Notes under the pieces: model-generated
The model's input: only the letters and a program-made list of their open reading frames with translations
Told to the model about the DNA's origin: nothing
Databases searched by the model: none
Origin: Diplocarpon mali
Taxonomy: Eukaryota > Ascomycota > Leotiomycetes > Helotiales > Drepanopezizaceae
Length of the DNA: 64,000 nt
Direction of reading: 5' to 3'
Assembly (NCBI GenBank): GCA_024741835.1
Contig: JAENRP010000009.1
Coordinates: forward strand, 186,001-250,000
Shown: positions 47,775-58,709 of the stretch, in pieces
Numbering within the stretch: position 1 is the first letter of the stretch
Layout of the letters: each line of letters begins with the position of its first letter
Translations under genes and position numbers: made by a program

Positions 47775-49181
47775 TTAATTAAGTTTGACATAATTCCCTG
47801 TGATCACAATGTCAGTGCATGGTAGGTACAGCCATTAATACCCGAGTGAAGGAAGAAAGCTGACCTGGAAACTGGCCCTGTTTTCCCTTGACCTTCCCAA
47901 CCCACCACTCATTCTCGTTGTTGGTTCTGGTCACAATCTCAATCACATCCCCAGTTTTGAAACTCAGATCTCCTTCTGCTTGCGCCTCGTAGTCATACAT
48001 TGCCGTGACGGTCTCAGCAGCCGGTATGCCGCTGAGTCTGGATGGCTTGGGCTTTGGGGGCGGGGGTACTGAACCCTTCGATCTCGCTGCTACTGAGCTG
48101 GCACGGACAAGTGATGTCTTCTCACTTCCATGTGTGGGGGATAACGAACTTGAAGAATATGGTGGAGGTGGCTTCTCATCATCGTCTGCTGACTTTGGCG
48201 AAGGCGCAGCGCCTATGAGTTTAGGAGGAACCTTACTCTCGAGGGCAAGCCTGCTGCTAGGTCCGAGTCTTCCAGGAGGACGCCTGGCTCCAGTTGTCTT
48301 GAACTTTACGATAGACAACGCCTCCGCCTTTTCTTGGACATCGCCTCTCGCTGCCTCAAAACCTTCTATCACGTCCAGTTGAAGATTGAAGTAGCCAATA
48401 TCACAACCTTGCATCTTTTCGTGCAGGGTGTAGAAGACATTAAGCTGCATGTAGTAAAAGGATTGGAATAGTGGGCGAATAAACTCGCGCTCCAGGGCAA
48501 ACAGTTTGGGTAGCTCGTCCTTCAGTAAGTCGTTGAAGTAGTTGAACTCTTGCGTTGCTTGCTCCACGTCGTTCTCTGCCTTGTACATGGCCTTCTCGTC
48601 CTTGAGGGTCTTTTCCTTCTTGTCCTGGAGCTTCTTCAAAGTGGCGCGATGTCGGTCATAATCTAGTTGCTTGTGTTGCCTCTTAAGCGCCGTCTTTCTT
48701 ATGACCTTGATAATATCCAGTAATTCATCTGCAGGCCGGATGACTCTTGTCTCGATCATTTCCAGCTCTGGCTGGAGGGTAGCCAGCAGATCCCGGCAAA
48801 TAGCCTCATACTCTTCGCAAGCCCGTATACCCTCCGGATTTCCCTCAGGAATCGCGGAATCTGGATCGGAAACTCGCCCAGATATAGGTTTGTATATCTC
48901 GGCGATCGCTTGGGAGAATTCGATTTGGTGGGTCATCATACCATTGATAGCGTCGAAGTACTTTTTAGACTCGTCGTGCAGCTTTTTGGTCTCCGTCTCC
49001 AACTCCTGGAAGCGCCGCTCTGCATCGATATAGACCGCATCTTTCGTGTTCTCGCCCAGGTTGAACTTGGCCTTGAGAGTTTGCGGAGCCTGGCTTCATG
49101 TCAGTGTACTTTGATGCGACAACCCCGCCACGCCCCCGGACTTACTCGGATCACGCTCTTCTGAAATCCCTTGAAGGACAT
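47775..49181 (-). CDS. RVS167: Rvs167/amphiphysin-type BAR-SH3 protein
   Basis: Rvs167 pairs with Rvs161 to bend membrane and drive scission of endocytic vesicles at actin patches. Exons (minus) 49146-49181, 47865-49089 and 47775-47797 give 427 residues. A 12-codon first exon (MSFKGFQKSVIR) joins to APQTLKAKF, like the yeast protein. The N-BAR domain (1 to about 240) includes INGMMTHQIEFSQAIAEIYKPISG, a family signature, and FNYFNDLLKDELP. A Pro-rich linker holds KPPPPYSSSS, a PPxY motif, and PPPPKPKP. The SH3 domain (about 365-427) reads ETVTAMYDYEAQAEGDLSF to WWVGKVKGKQGQFPGNYVKL, its last residues coming from a separate 23-nt exon. Divergent from NFS1. Confidence 0.94.
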
Positions 49182-49766
49182 CTCTTCCTCGCCGATGTAA
49201 CCAAGCAGAAATTATGTAAGTGAGATGATGGAGAGCAGAGGAGAAGCAGTCGCGCACGTAATGGAGGTGGTTGAAGAGGGTACAGACGTAAGAGGGCTGT
49301 GGTGGAGCGGTATTTTGGCCGCGCAGTTGCTCACAAGGCAAACCGAGAATACGATACGATGGCGAGGAATGGGTGTGGCTGAGCTGCCTTTCGCCTGGCA
49401 GAGACCTGGTATGCTGATGACCTGGGACCCAGCGATTTCTCCTCCAAGTCCCAAAGATATACGGATATGAATTTGTTGTCAAGAAAGAAACTTGAGTCTT
49501 TCCGCAGCGCCCTCTCTTCTGCTCGACAGATCGGCAAAGGCCTGTCTGTATACTTTGGTTATGCAATCAAGTTACGTTCGTAATTTATGCTGCCCATGCA
49601 CAATACTCCAGGTCGTCCAACCATAGTCTCTCGCTTCCTTTGTCATCTACTAGCTTGACATCAGGGAAAGCCGTCATCAATATATAGTACCAATTATATT
49701 GTTATCTCCACTTAAGCCTCGCCTCCCGTCGAACTTCGCCACAACACCACAACCACAATCACCAGC
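49182..49766. promoter_or_regulatory. Divergent intergenic region RVS167-NFS1
   Basis: 585 nt separate the two start codons. It must carry both core promoters and 5' UTRs. A palindromic-looking AT-rich stretch near 49679-49702 precedes NFS1. No coding sequence was recognised. Confidence 0.55.
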
Positions 49767-51554
49767 ATGTCGTCCATAGCTTCTAATCCACTACGCCAAG
49801 CTTCGCGCTTATGTTTGAGACAATCGGCTTCAGCATCTGTTCTCTTGAGGAGCTCAAGTGCAGCTCGTACTGCGGGGATATCAGGACAGAATATTGTAAG
49901 GAGGGGATATGTCTCTGAGACGAAGAAAGATAGTGCGCAGGTCAATGTCGATACCGTCACCCGGGCAGAGCAAAAGGCTTTTCTTGCGGAGACCGGCAAG
50001 CTTCCAGAGAACCAAATTGTACCAGGATCGGCTGTCAATGCAGACGCAATGATGAGTCCAATAGCTGGTATGCGCCTTATGTTGATATACCAATTTTCAG
50101 ATCTAACATCCACAGGTGTTTTAAAGCAAGCCACCGTTATGGACGAAGGTCAGCGGCCGATATACCTCGACATGCAAGCCACTACACCTTTGGATCCTCG
50201 AGTACTTGATGCGATGCTTCCCTTCTACGCCGGGCTCTACGGAAACCCTCATTCAAGAACACATGCTTATGGATGGGAGACGGACAAGGCAGTTGAACAG
50301 GCCAGACAACATGTCGCAACCCTGATCGGCGCTGACCCAAAGGAAATTATTTTTACAAGTGGCGCCACTGAGAGCAACAACATGAGCGTCAAAGGTGTTG
50401 CCAGATTCTTTAAGAGGGGTGGAAAGAAGAATCATATTATCACATCCCAGACGGAGCACAAATGTGTACTGGACAGTTGTCGGCACTTGGAAGCTGAGGG
50501 ATTTGATGTTACCTACCTTCCGGTCCAAAATAGTGGATTGATCAGCATGGATGAACTTGAACATGCGATTAGGCCAGACACCGCTATCGTCAGCATCATG
50601 GCAGTCAACAACGAGATTGGTGTCATACAACCACTAGAAGAGATAGGAAAATTGTGCAGATCGAAGAAGGTCTTCTTCCATACCGATGGTGCACAAGCAG
50701 TAGGAAAGATCCCAGTTGATGTGAACAAGATGAATATCGATTTGATGTCGATCTCGTCACACAAAATCTATGGACCAAAGGGCATGGGCGCTTGTTATGT
50801 CCGAAGACGGCCCCGTGTCAGAATTGATCCCATCATCAGTGGAGGGGGCCAGGAGAGAGGCCTAAGGAGTGGAACCCTTGCACCTGCATTGGTTGTCGGC
50901 TTTGGAGAGGCTTGCCGCATTGCTAAGGAGGAAATGCCCGTGAGTACTGTCCCTTTCTCCTTAATGTTACCTTGGATGATGATCTACTTTTACATATGCA
51001 TGGCTTTCTTAGTGACTTCCTTGCTTGCAAGTTGAGGTTTCCTTGACGAAATACAGTTAAATTTCTGATTAAGAACTACTTGTTTCATATAATTGATAAA
51101 GCTCCTCCGCAGTTCGCTAACCAAAAAATAGTATGACTCAAAGAGAGTCAAGATGCTTTCCGACAGACTCTTAAAGGGGCTTCTATCACTTGAGCATACC
51201 ACGCAAAATGGGGACCCCGAGAAGTTCTACCCTGGATGCGTGAACGTATCGTTTGCATACGTCGAGGGCGAGTCTCTTCTTATGGCATTGAAGGACATTG
51301 CTTTGTCATCCGGCAGCGCATGCACATCCGCCTCACTAGAACCCAGTTATGTCCTTCGTGCACTCGGTAGCAGTGACGAGAATGCACACAGCAGTATTAG
51401 ATTCGGCGTCGGGCGATTCACGACGGAGAGTGAGATAGATTACGTTGTACAGGCTGTAAAAGAGCGAGTAACTTTCCTGAGGGAGTTGAGTCCGCTTTGG
51501 GAACTTGTACAGGAGGGCATTCCGCTGGAGAGCATAGAATGGAGCCAGCATTGA
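49767..51554 (+). CDS. NFS1: Mitochondrial cysteine desulfurase Nfs1
   Basis: Nfs1 takes sulfur from cysteine using pyridoxal phosphate and passes it as persulfide to the Isu scaffold for Fe-S clusters and to tRNA thiolation. Exons 49767-50067, 50116-50939 and 51132-51554 encode 515 residues. The N-terminus ([20 protein letters not shown]) is an Arg/Ser-rich mitochondrial presequence. Motifs: [40 protein letters not shown], the PLP lysine in [12 protein letters not shown] (about residue 314) and the catalytic loop [14 protein letters not shown] with Cys near residue 438. The C-terminal [19 protein letters not shown] matches eukaryotic Nfs1. Intron 2 is long for this window (192 nt). Convergent with the TOM6-like gene. 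Confidence 0.96.
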
Positions 51555-52068
51555 TTTCTTTTATGCGTTGGATTGAAACTGGAGGCTGTCATCAACGTTG
51601 GCTTAAGTTTGGCGAAGGAGTTCTGAGATTATGTTTATGGCTGGGATTTGCAAAGATGTAGAAATATTGGCAGGCCAAACCCGAAGTATGCGGTCGGTGG
51701 CAATGCTATTTTCCTCTTCACCAGGTATCCTTGGTCAACCCGAATCTTTCTTTCATTGGTCAAAAGTAGCTTCTGTGCAGAGTGGTTTCTTGCGCAAAAA
51801 AATGAATTCCACTGATATGATAAACGCCGCTGGATGCAACCTAAGCCATGCGTCTTCAAGATATTAGACAATCACGCCAGCCATCCCACGAAGTCTCCAC
51901 CATCCGGACCGGCGATTACCCACCCTTTTTGCATATCATACATATCCGCCTGCATAGGTCAATCTTTTGCAGACATCTTTGCGTCTGCTTCCTATGGCGC
52001 ATAACCCCTTTAAAACCTGCAGGCCAAGATTAGTTCCTACGCACTCAGAGGCGGTTGGGAGCGAGGAC
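51555..52068. other. Convergent intergenic region NFS1-TOM6-like
   Basis: 514 nt that hold 3' ends of two genes. Short overlapping ORFs here look like chance. Nothing else seen. Confidence 0.6.
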
Positions 52069-52434
52069 TTACTGAGGAAGCAAGTAATCGCTCCAGGAGC
52101 TCGAGAGTAAAGCGACTGCGACCTACGGAAAATTGTTAGCATGAGGCGTGACCTTCTCAGCTCGATTTCAGTTCCATCCAACTCTTAACCTCCTCTCTCC
52201 ATATTCTCGCCATCCTTCCATCCGAAGACACAATTATTCCACAACATCTCTAGTTCCATCGCGAGTGATATATTTTAAGGGGGCCTGATGGAACCTTACT
52301 CCAAAAACAGCAACACTCCGCACCATACTCGCGTTCTCGGGCGAAGTCAAGGTGCTGTACGCAGAGGAGAAATAGCCTTTCGGTGCTGGGCGGCGGTAGT
52401 CAGCGTGTTGGATCTGGACGCGTTTTGGTGCCAT
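52069..52434 (-). CDS. TOM6: Tom6-like small subunit of the mitochondrial outer-membrane translocase
   Basis: Tom6 is a tail-anchored subunit that stabilises the TOM import pore. Exon 1 (52300-52434, 45 codons) begins MAPKRVQIQHADYRRPAPKG and continues through a segment reading TSPENASMVRSVAVFG. A 177-nt intron (52123-52299, GTAAGG to CCGTAG) leads to exon 2 (52069-52122) reading VAVALLSSSWSDYLLPQ and a stop. The total of 62 residues, a hydrophilic basic N-terminus, one C-terminal helix (about residues 38-53) and the LLP ending all fit fungal Tom6. Unspliced, the ORF would end in an unrelated tail. The call rests on the overall pattern and remembered family features. It is divergent from the conserved gene at 52747. 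Confidence 0.78.
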
Positions 52435-52746
52435 TTTTTCAGGTTAGCGAGTCCGTGAGTTTGTGGGCGCCTGTGAGATTTGTGGATGAATGGTATGGAA
52501 ATAAGGTAACGATGAAAGCTGTTCGAGGACTCGCAACTTTTCTTTGGAAATCTAACAGGGATTATTTGAAGGCACGTGATGATTGACCGCCAAGGGCTAA
52601 CTGATGTCACTTCAACTTCTAGGCTTCATCCATTATTTTAACTGCATGATATTCTTTTTCGGACCCGGAATTCACTGGTTCGATTCATACTTGAATGGTA
52701 AGCAGGTAAACCGAAACTATTGCGTAGAACATGGAAACTATCAACA
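52435..52746. promoter_or_regulatory. Compact divergent promoter region
   Basis: 312 nt lie between the start codons of the TOM6-like gene and the conserved gene at 52747. This space must serve both directions. Confidence 0.55.
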
Positions 52747-53768
52747 ATGGCTGATTCCAACTCACAATCTGGTGGTTTCCTTCCGGCGTCCCTCCCGTCC
52801 CCCTCACCCAGTGCTACCTCTTCATCCCCGACCTCCAATCTCCCTCACCCAAGAAGCAATCCGCTGAGGCCAGGGTCCGCAAAGGAAGATGCGGCGAGAC
52901 GGTATATAGAGGGTCGACTGCTGGTCGTGAGTAGACGTTACGCCAAGAAGTATCAGCCAATGGAGGTGGGCGATGATGTGAAAGGATATGAAGGCTTTGG
53001 AGAGGTTTCGAGGGACTTGGGGGTTGTGGTCGACGTTGTCTGGTTAAGTGGCACGCGTATGTATTCCTCCCCTTTCCGACTATTCGCCTCCTTTTTTCAG
53101 CGTTTACTTTCATTTTCAGCACTAAGTCTATCTTCATACGGGAAGGTTTCTTCATACGAGAAAGAAGCCTTGTTCAACTGAAAGAAAATATCTAGCAAGT
53201 CTTCAAGTCCCGTATCTACTCAATATAGCTCTCGCAATCACAAGTTACATCTCCGCCTTTCCCTTCTCGCCTAAACATACATTCGCTCTTCTGCGGAAAC
53301 TAGATCACGCATTTTCTAGTTTGCTACAGGGAGAAGATAATCTTACCGGGGAGACGTTGCCGGGATTTCAGGGCGGAACGGGGAAGGGTTTGAGCAAGAC
53401 TGATATGGTGAGATGTAAAGGACTCGTAGAGGCTACGAGAGTGTGTGAGTACCTATTTCTTATCGATTATCTCGATGTTTCCAGTCCCCAAGATCTTCTT
53501 AATAATAGTGCTAATTTGTTTTAAAGTGCTGGTTGAAGTCATGGGGCGAGAGCGAGAGGTCGAGACGGAGATTGAGGGCGAGGAGAGCGCAATCGAAACA
53601 GACGGTTGTAGCACGCAGGGGGACGGCGATGGAAATCTGAAATGGGAGATGGAGGTTGCGAGGGTGTACGATATGACTATCATCCAGCTTGGGGAGGCGC
53701 TGGGACAGGGCGAGGCGTTCACGGTTGACTTGCTGGGAGAAGGTACGGGTAGACGGCGCACTGATTGA
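52747..53768 (+). CDS. Conserved fungal protein of unknown function
   Basis: I do not know the function but the sequence has the look of a widespread filamentous-fungal family. Exons 52747-53056, 53196-53444 and 53527-53768 encode 266 residues. After a Ser/Pro-rich N-terminus comes a conserved-looking helical core: ARRYIEGRLLVVSRRYAKKY, a segment reading LGVVVDVVWLSGT-PSLQVPYLLN, TFALLRKLDHAFSSLLQGED and SKTDMVRCKGLVEATRV. An acidic stretch (EVETEIEGEESAIETD) then precedes EMEVARVYDMTIIQLGEAL. The two introns join codons cleanly. The 3' end is uncertain: a donor at 53743 could skip to 53901, where SISQEKIQVWDKLVLVK opens and runs to a stop at 54106, giving 326 residues. No membrane or signal segment is seen. 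Confidence 0.75.
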
Positions 53769-54773
53769 GGTTACTTTTTCATCCACCCAATCTCCAAATT
53801 TGAAACCAGGAATAAAGCAATGCTTACGTGTAAAATAGGCACGGGTAAGTTGGGGCTTTAATGTCATCGTATTCCTAAGATGGCTAGGGGCACTCTACAG
53901 GATCAATAAGTCAGGAAAAGATCCAAGTCTGGGATAAGTTAGTACTGGTAAAACAGACATCATGGCTCAAGAATGCAGGTGCGTATTATTTCACGTTTGT
54001 TAGTATGCTATGCTGCCTACTTAAGGCAGGTATGTATGCTGGAATTTCTGAGTGGAATTGGCGTGTGCTACAAGGCGTTGTCGATCTCTTTTGTGCGAGT
54101 TCGTAGCCAGTGTCCAGCGGAAATCTAGAACTCTAAGTTGCTTGTTTCGATGTTGATCTACCGTGTCACTCTGAAGCGACAAGATGCTCAGACTTTCATT
54201 ACAGGATGGCATTCCCAAGACTGGCAGGCAATTGATCAGTCAATCCCCCCAATGGGGATGAGGAGTGAGACAATCGCGACAGCCTTTGTGTTGAAGAGCT
54301 ATGCAGCAGAATAGCAGAAAAGGTCGTAATCCTGAGAAAAGCTTAAGCAAAGCTGAAATGTGTTTTGGGCGAGGGAGGGAATACTTTTTTCTGGCCCATA
54401 TGTTCTCACTTATGAGCACTCGCTATTGACGCCCTTGTACGCTCTTTTGCAGCTCATGAGATTTTTGGATTAGGAAATCTATGCAGCTCTTCGTCGGGAC
54501 AATCAATGGACCTGTACATTTCCGCCTGATGCTCCTGCCCTGGCCTGCGTCGATATTTTCGCCAGATGAGGAAGTCCCATGATTCTAGTTCGCTCTCGCG
54601 TACTCCCACGCGACTTCTGGTCAACACCAACCACATCACGGGTCTCTTTCCTTTCACCACCTCTGAAAACAATTCTCTGCAATCTCCTCTACTATCACTA
54701 TCACGGGCCAGCCCATTCAGTCTCGCCTCTACTGGTTAATAAATGTACCCCGCCCTAGGTGGCTGATCTCAAC
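53769..54773. other. Intergenic, may hold an alternative last exon of the preceding gene
   Basis: An open, in-phase segment at 53901-54106 follows a good acceptor (CTCTACAG) and may be the true last exon of the gene at 52747. The rest should contain the promoter of the gene at 54774. Confidence 0.45.
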
Positions 54774-57700
54774 ATGCCAAGGTACTTGCCGCTCCAGACT
54801 GAGGTCTCCTTATACTGCTGGGAGCCAGTATCAGGGCAAAGCTCTTCGAGCCCCGTGGATGTCTCGCAAGGATACGAGCTTGAGCGCCTCAGCGAGGAAC
54901 CATTCGATGGTTGTAAGACGGTTGACTTCCTTGGGCCATACCCCTTTTTCCTCTTGAACGCTGGCCGGGAACTATTCTACGGATGCAGCAACACATCTGC
55001 TAACAGCTCTATCCAATGCAATCAGCAAGCTACCCAAATAGAGGCGGCCGAAGCTCCTCGCAAGTCGACCGCAAATGAGAAGGGACTAGTAACTTTTCAA
55101 CGCAAGCATATGTTGCCTCCGACTACGCCAAATAAAGGCTTGGATTCAGACCTGGATTCCATTTTGTCTAGCCTTTCGTCCTCGCGATTCTCGCAACATA
55201 ATGTAGCTAACTTAGATGGCCCCGGCAGCAACGAAAAGACAGAGACAGGTACCTATTTTAGGATGTGCGGCCTTGAGACCTTCAAACTGATTTGTTTAAC
55301 AGATATTTCATCGAAGAAGAAGAGGGGCTCAACGCGCCGCCATTGGGTGCCCCCAATTCTCGCCCAAGGTTCGATTACAAAACCTATTTTGGCCCCGAAG
55401 CCTATCAAACTTCAGATCGACTTCACTCCCAAGTCCTTCTTCCGCTCGCTGGCCACTAATGAACCCGAGGATGTTTGCGTGAGTGTGTTTTACAATGGAG
55501 AGTTCGCGTACTCGAAAATATTCCGTGCGAAAACTCTGAGAAGCATCTCTGACGATGCTCATCCAACAATCGCCGGTCGGCGAGTTGCTGCAAATCTCGA
55601 GGTCCCGTGGACTGTCTCCCCATTAAACATTGTCCACCAGGAGACTAAACAGGAGGACGATAATCTAGGGGGTTCCACATCACCAAGCTTGGATACAGCT
55701 CTCAATGAAACAATGGAGCTGAAGTCACCTCAGGTCCCTAAAAAAGATAACCTTGGAGTGCGGGATGCGAGAAACATGACAGGCGAAGAGATGAAACTCA
55801 ATCTTGGTGCTTTGTTCCGTGGCGATCAGTTGGCCTCTGAAAGTTCATCGACGACCCCTGTGATTCCAGCCATCTCGAAGGCAGAGTCGCGATGGAGCGA
55901 AATCAATCAAAGCCTTCTCGTCGAAGCAGACGAATGGGGCAGAGAAGGTATAGACGATATTTTCAGAACTCCTGTTGGGGAGTATCTGGAAGAGATTTCA
56001 AAGCTTCCTTTCCCAAAAAATGCCAAATCACCTGAAGCTAATAGTCGGAACATTGGCGTTATGGATGTAAGTGTCAACAAATCCGGTCTTATCAGGTTTC
56101 ATATACTGACGGCTGACTATACCGAACAGGTCGTTATCTCTCTTGGCCGATCGATCATTCTTGCTGATCAATACAAATCCATCCGAGAGCCACAACGAAA
56201 GCTCACTCAGGCCCGTATCGGTCCAGAAGGGAAATTGTACACAGTCCCGAAGGAAATGATGCCGCGAACTCTGGAAGCAATGATAGCTTCTTTCCAAGAT
56301 GAAGAGAGATTCAGGCCGAAAGATGCGCCGAAAACCGATCGAAAAACTCGGGCGCCACGTACATCACGAACTGTACAGACATCAAGCCAAAACCAGGATC
56401 CTAACGGCACGATAAAAACAGAATTCAGGCACGGGAGGCAAGCTCAGAACACATCTATCAAATCTGCAGGAGATGAGAGCTTGCTGAAGTCAAGTTCCAC
56501 TATGGTGCACGATGGCCCGACTACACGCACAACCAAGTCTGGTAACTCGTTAAGAAATAGTATGCCGCCACCCAATATGGCCATAGGCGGGAACACCGAG
56601 GTAAATCCAATGGACCCTAGTAGTCTCTCGCATACGAAAATCCCCAAGAAAGTTCCGCAGAAGACGTATAAAGATCCTCGTTTCGGCCAGGCTATATCTG
56701 CCCCTCCCGAGCTCGAATTCCCAAGCCATTCGACACGATCTCGAACTACAGCAGGAAGCCCATCTGCAACAGCTCCAGCGATTAGCCAAGATAGGGTTGA
56801 CAGTATTCGCAAACCGCTTCGGAGACGAGCTATGTCACTACGGTCGAATGAAACTTCTACATCAGCGTCTCAGACTAACAGTTTCTCACTCGATGGCTCT
56901 ATTGAAGGACCGGGTGATTGGAAACACACGGCTACCAGATCATCTGGCTACTTATATACAACCTTCAAGCAGCTAGAACCTAGCAATATTAAGGCATTGT
57001 ATGGAGGAGGCACTAGTGCTCTTGGATTCGACGGTCCTACAGATATTCAAAAGTCTTCGACGAGGAAAAGGGTCTCGTCAGGGTTTTCTGAGGTGGCCCC
57101 AAAAGCAAAGTCTAGACGGCTCTACGAATATAAAGAGGATGAGAGTGGAAGAAGTCCCTTCAGAATTGACAGAGATGGTACCCTGGAAAGCGGAGTAGAG
57201 AAACTGCTTGTGCGAACAAGTGAGGAGAGAGAAACGCTGTCGACCGAATCTTCCAATAAGAGAAGAAGACAACAAATGTCAGATAGGGAGCTCAGTGCCC
57301 TCCTTTCGCCCCAAAACCCATCGAAGATTATCCATAACTCATTTAGACAGTCGTTTGAAGATCAGAGCTCCGGCCGATCAACTAGAAATGCAGTTGCAAG
57401 ACAGCAGCTACCGCTTGGAGTCGCCAGATCACATAGTCGAACTAGGCGAGTCACTGCCACAGTCGAGAAGGGTAGAATTTTCATTGTCGAAGGAATTCAG
57501 CCGAGCGATTTTTATAAGTCTAAGGATGGGAGTCTATTTGCAGCTGACTTGAAGACCCTTGGAGACTTGGTTGGCTCTCTCCCATCCCGGGATTTCGGGA
57601 CAGCCTCTTTTGCTTTGGATATCGAGGCAAAATTCGAAGCCCAGCTTCCCAACCTCGAGGATGAATCTGAACAAGCGAGCAAGAATATTAAGAAGGATGT

Positions 57701-58709
57701 GCCACTGTCGCAAGTTTTTGGCGCTTCTGATCAAACAACAATAGCCACTCACCCCACCAACCTTCAACAACAAATCACTTTGGAGTCCAGAACAGAAGCA
57801 ACAAATGGCTTGAGGGCACACTTAGCAAACTTGCCACCTTTAAAATCTCTACCGTCTTCGGCCGCAAAGTCTGACAAGTCCCAACATAAAGCAGACAAAC
57901 CTACCGCTTCCGGTGCTAGAGAGGCGAAAGTCAAGCCAGGTCTCACAATTTTACCAGAACTCGCAAACGCAGTCACTCCGAGATCTTACAATGTTGATCC
58001 GTTTGGGCTGAAGACTCCGACCCCCAGAAGCGGCACCTTTCCAGCGGCACTCGGTCCACACCCGTCGGCTTGCACGAGATCATCTAATAGAAAAGCAGTA
58101 GAGAGCCAATCTAGCTTTCCATCTGTGTCTATGGCTCCTCTGGTCCTTTCTACACCATCAAAGAGTGATAAAGTCCCTCAGACCCCCAGCAGTTTCGCAA
58201 CGGGGCTGGCGAGTTCGCCTGCCGCAGTTCTGGAAACCACTCCTTCAATGGGCAGACAGACCAGAATCCTTCCACCTCAAAAAGTTGCGACCAACCGGTC
58301 TACTTTGTCAGCAACAGGCAGCACGGATGCATCAAATTCCTCGCACCATCGAAATTATTCGGTTGTTTCTAGTGTGGCATCTGAAATTCTCCTACCTCTG
58401 GCTCCTCTCGCCATGTTCGAAGGTACCTCCCCGCACAAGAAGGCGACCTCCAAGCCTAAAACTCCGCGGCTAAAGAGGATGACTGGAAAACCTGTGTCCT
58501 CTCTTGGTTGGCGACCAACAGTGTTGTGCCAAGATTCTGTCCTATCATACGTCGCCGAAGAGCAAACAGCTGATCTGCTGGGACTCGAGTACGACGCCAG
58601 GCATGACAATTTCTGCAGGGCTACCAGGTACGATCGAGAGAACGTGTTCAGAGCCAGTGGTATTCTCATGGGTGTGAGATATGTGTTTGGTTTGGAACCA
58701 ACAGAATGA
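54774..58709 (+). CDS. Large, mostly disordered protein of unknown function (1,272 residues)
   Basis: No family recognised. Exons 54774-55248, 55303-56066 and 56130-58709. Both introns (54 and 63 nt) have GT-AG ends and branch-like sequence, yet are multiples of three without stops, so a continuous ORF also exists. The N-terminus has a short ordered-looking region (LQTEVSLYCWEPV, TVDFLGPYPFFLLNAGRELFYG). A second lies at about 190-270 (KPIKLQIDFTPKSFFRSLA), and a third near 390-470 (VVISLGRSIILADQYKSIRE, IGPEGKLYTVPKEMMPRTLE). The middle is rich in Ser, Thr, Lys and Arg with several basic clusters, suggesting a nuclear protein. The C-terminal 70 residues look conserved (LGWRPTVLCQDSVLSYVAEE, GILMGVRYVFGLE). 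Convergent with the cyclophilin gene. Confidence 0.8.
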   Translation: MPRYLPLQTEVSLYCWEPVSGQSSSSPVDVSQGYELERLSEEPFDGCKTVDFLGPYPFFLLNAGRELFYGCSNTSANSSIQCNQQATQIEAAEAPRKSTANEKGLVTFQRKHMLPPTTPNKGLDSDLDSILSSLSSSRFSQHNVANLDGPGSNEKTETGTYFRMCGLETFKLICLTDISSKKKRGSTRRHWVPPILAQGSITKPILAPKPIKLQIDFTPKSFFRSLATNEPEDVCVSVFYNGEFAYSKIFRAKTLRSISDDAHPTIAGRRVAANLEVPWTVSPLNIVHQETKQEDDNLGGSTSPSLDTALNETMELKSPQVPKKDNLGVRDARNMTGEEMKLNLGALFRGDQLASESSSTTPVIPAISKAESRWSEINQSLLVEADEWGREGIDDIFRTPVGEYLEEISKLPFPKNAKSPEANSRNIGVMDVSVNKSGLIRFHILTADYTEQVVISLGRSIILADQYKSIREPQRKLTQARIGPEGKLYTVPKEMMPRTLEAMIASFQDEERFRPKDAPKTDRKTRAPRTSRTVQTSSQNQDPNGTIKTEFRHGRQAQNTSIKSAGDESLLKSSSTMVHDGPTTRTTKSGNSLRNSMPPPNMAIGGNTEVNPMDPSSLSHTKIPKKVPQKTYKDPRFGQAISAPPELEFPSHSTRSRTTAGSPSATAPAISQDRVDSIRKPLRRRAMSLRSNETSTSASQTNSFSLDGSIEGPGDWKHTATRSSGYLYTTFKQLEPSNIKALYGGGTSALGFDGPTDIQKSSTRKRVSSGFSEVAPKAKSRRLYEYKEDESGRSPFRIDRDGTLESGVEKLLVRTSEERETLSTESSNKRRRQQMSDRELSALLSPQNPSKIIHNSFRQSFEDQSSGRSTRNAVARQQLPLGVARSHSRTRRVTATVEKGRIFIVEGIQPSDFYKSKDGSLFAADLKTLGDLVGSLPSRDFGTASFALDIEAKFEAQLPNLEDESEQASKNIKKDVPLSQVFGASDQTTIATHPTNLQQQITLESRTEATNGLRAHLANLPPLKSLPSSAAKSDKSQHKADKPTASGAREAKVKPGLTILPELANAVTPRSYNVDPFGLKTPTPRSGTFPAALGPHPSACTRSSNRKAVESQSSFPSVSMAPLVLSTPSKSDKVPQTPSSFATGLASSPAAVLETTPSMGRQTRILPPQKVATNRSTLSATGSTDASNSSHHRNYSVVSSVASEILLPLAPLAMFEGTSPHKKATSKPKTPRLKRMTGKPVSSLGWRPTVLCQDSVLSYVAEEQTADLLGLEYDARHDNFCRATRYDRENVFRASGILMGVRYVFGLEPTE

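Noticed and set aside
50940..51035. Extension of the NFS1 ORF past 50939
   Set aside because: It reads into intron 2; splicing to 51132 restores the conserved YDSKRVK sequence and the catalytic Cys loop.
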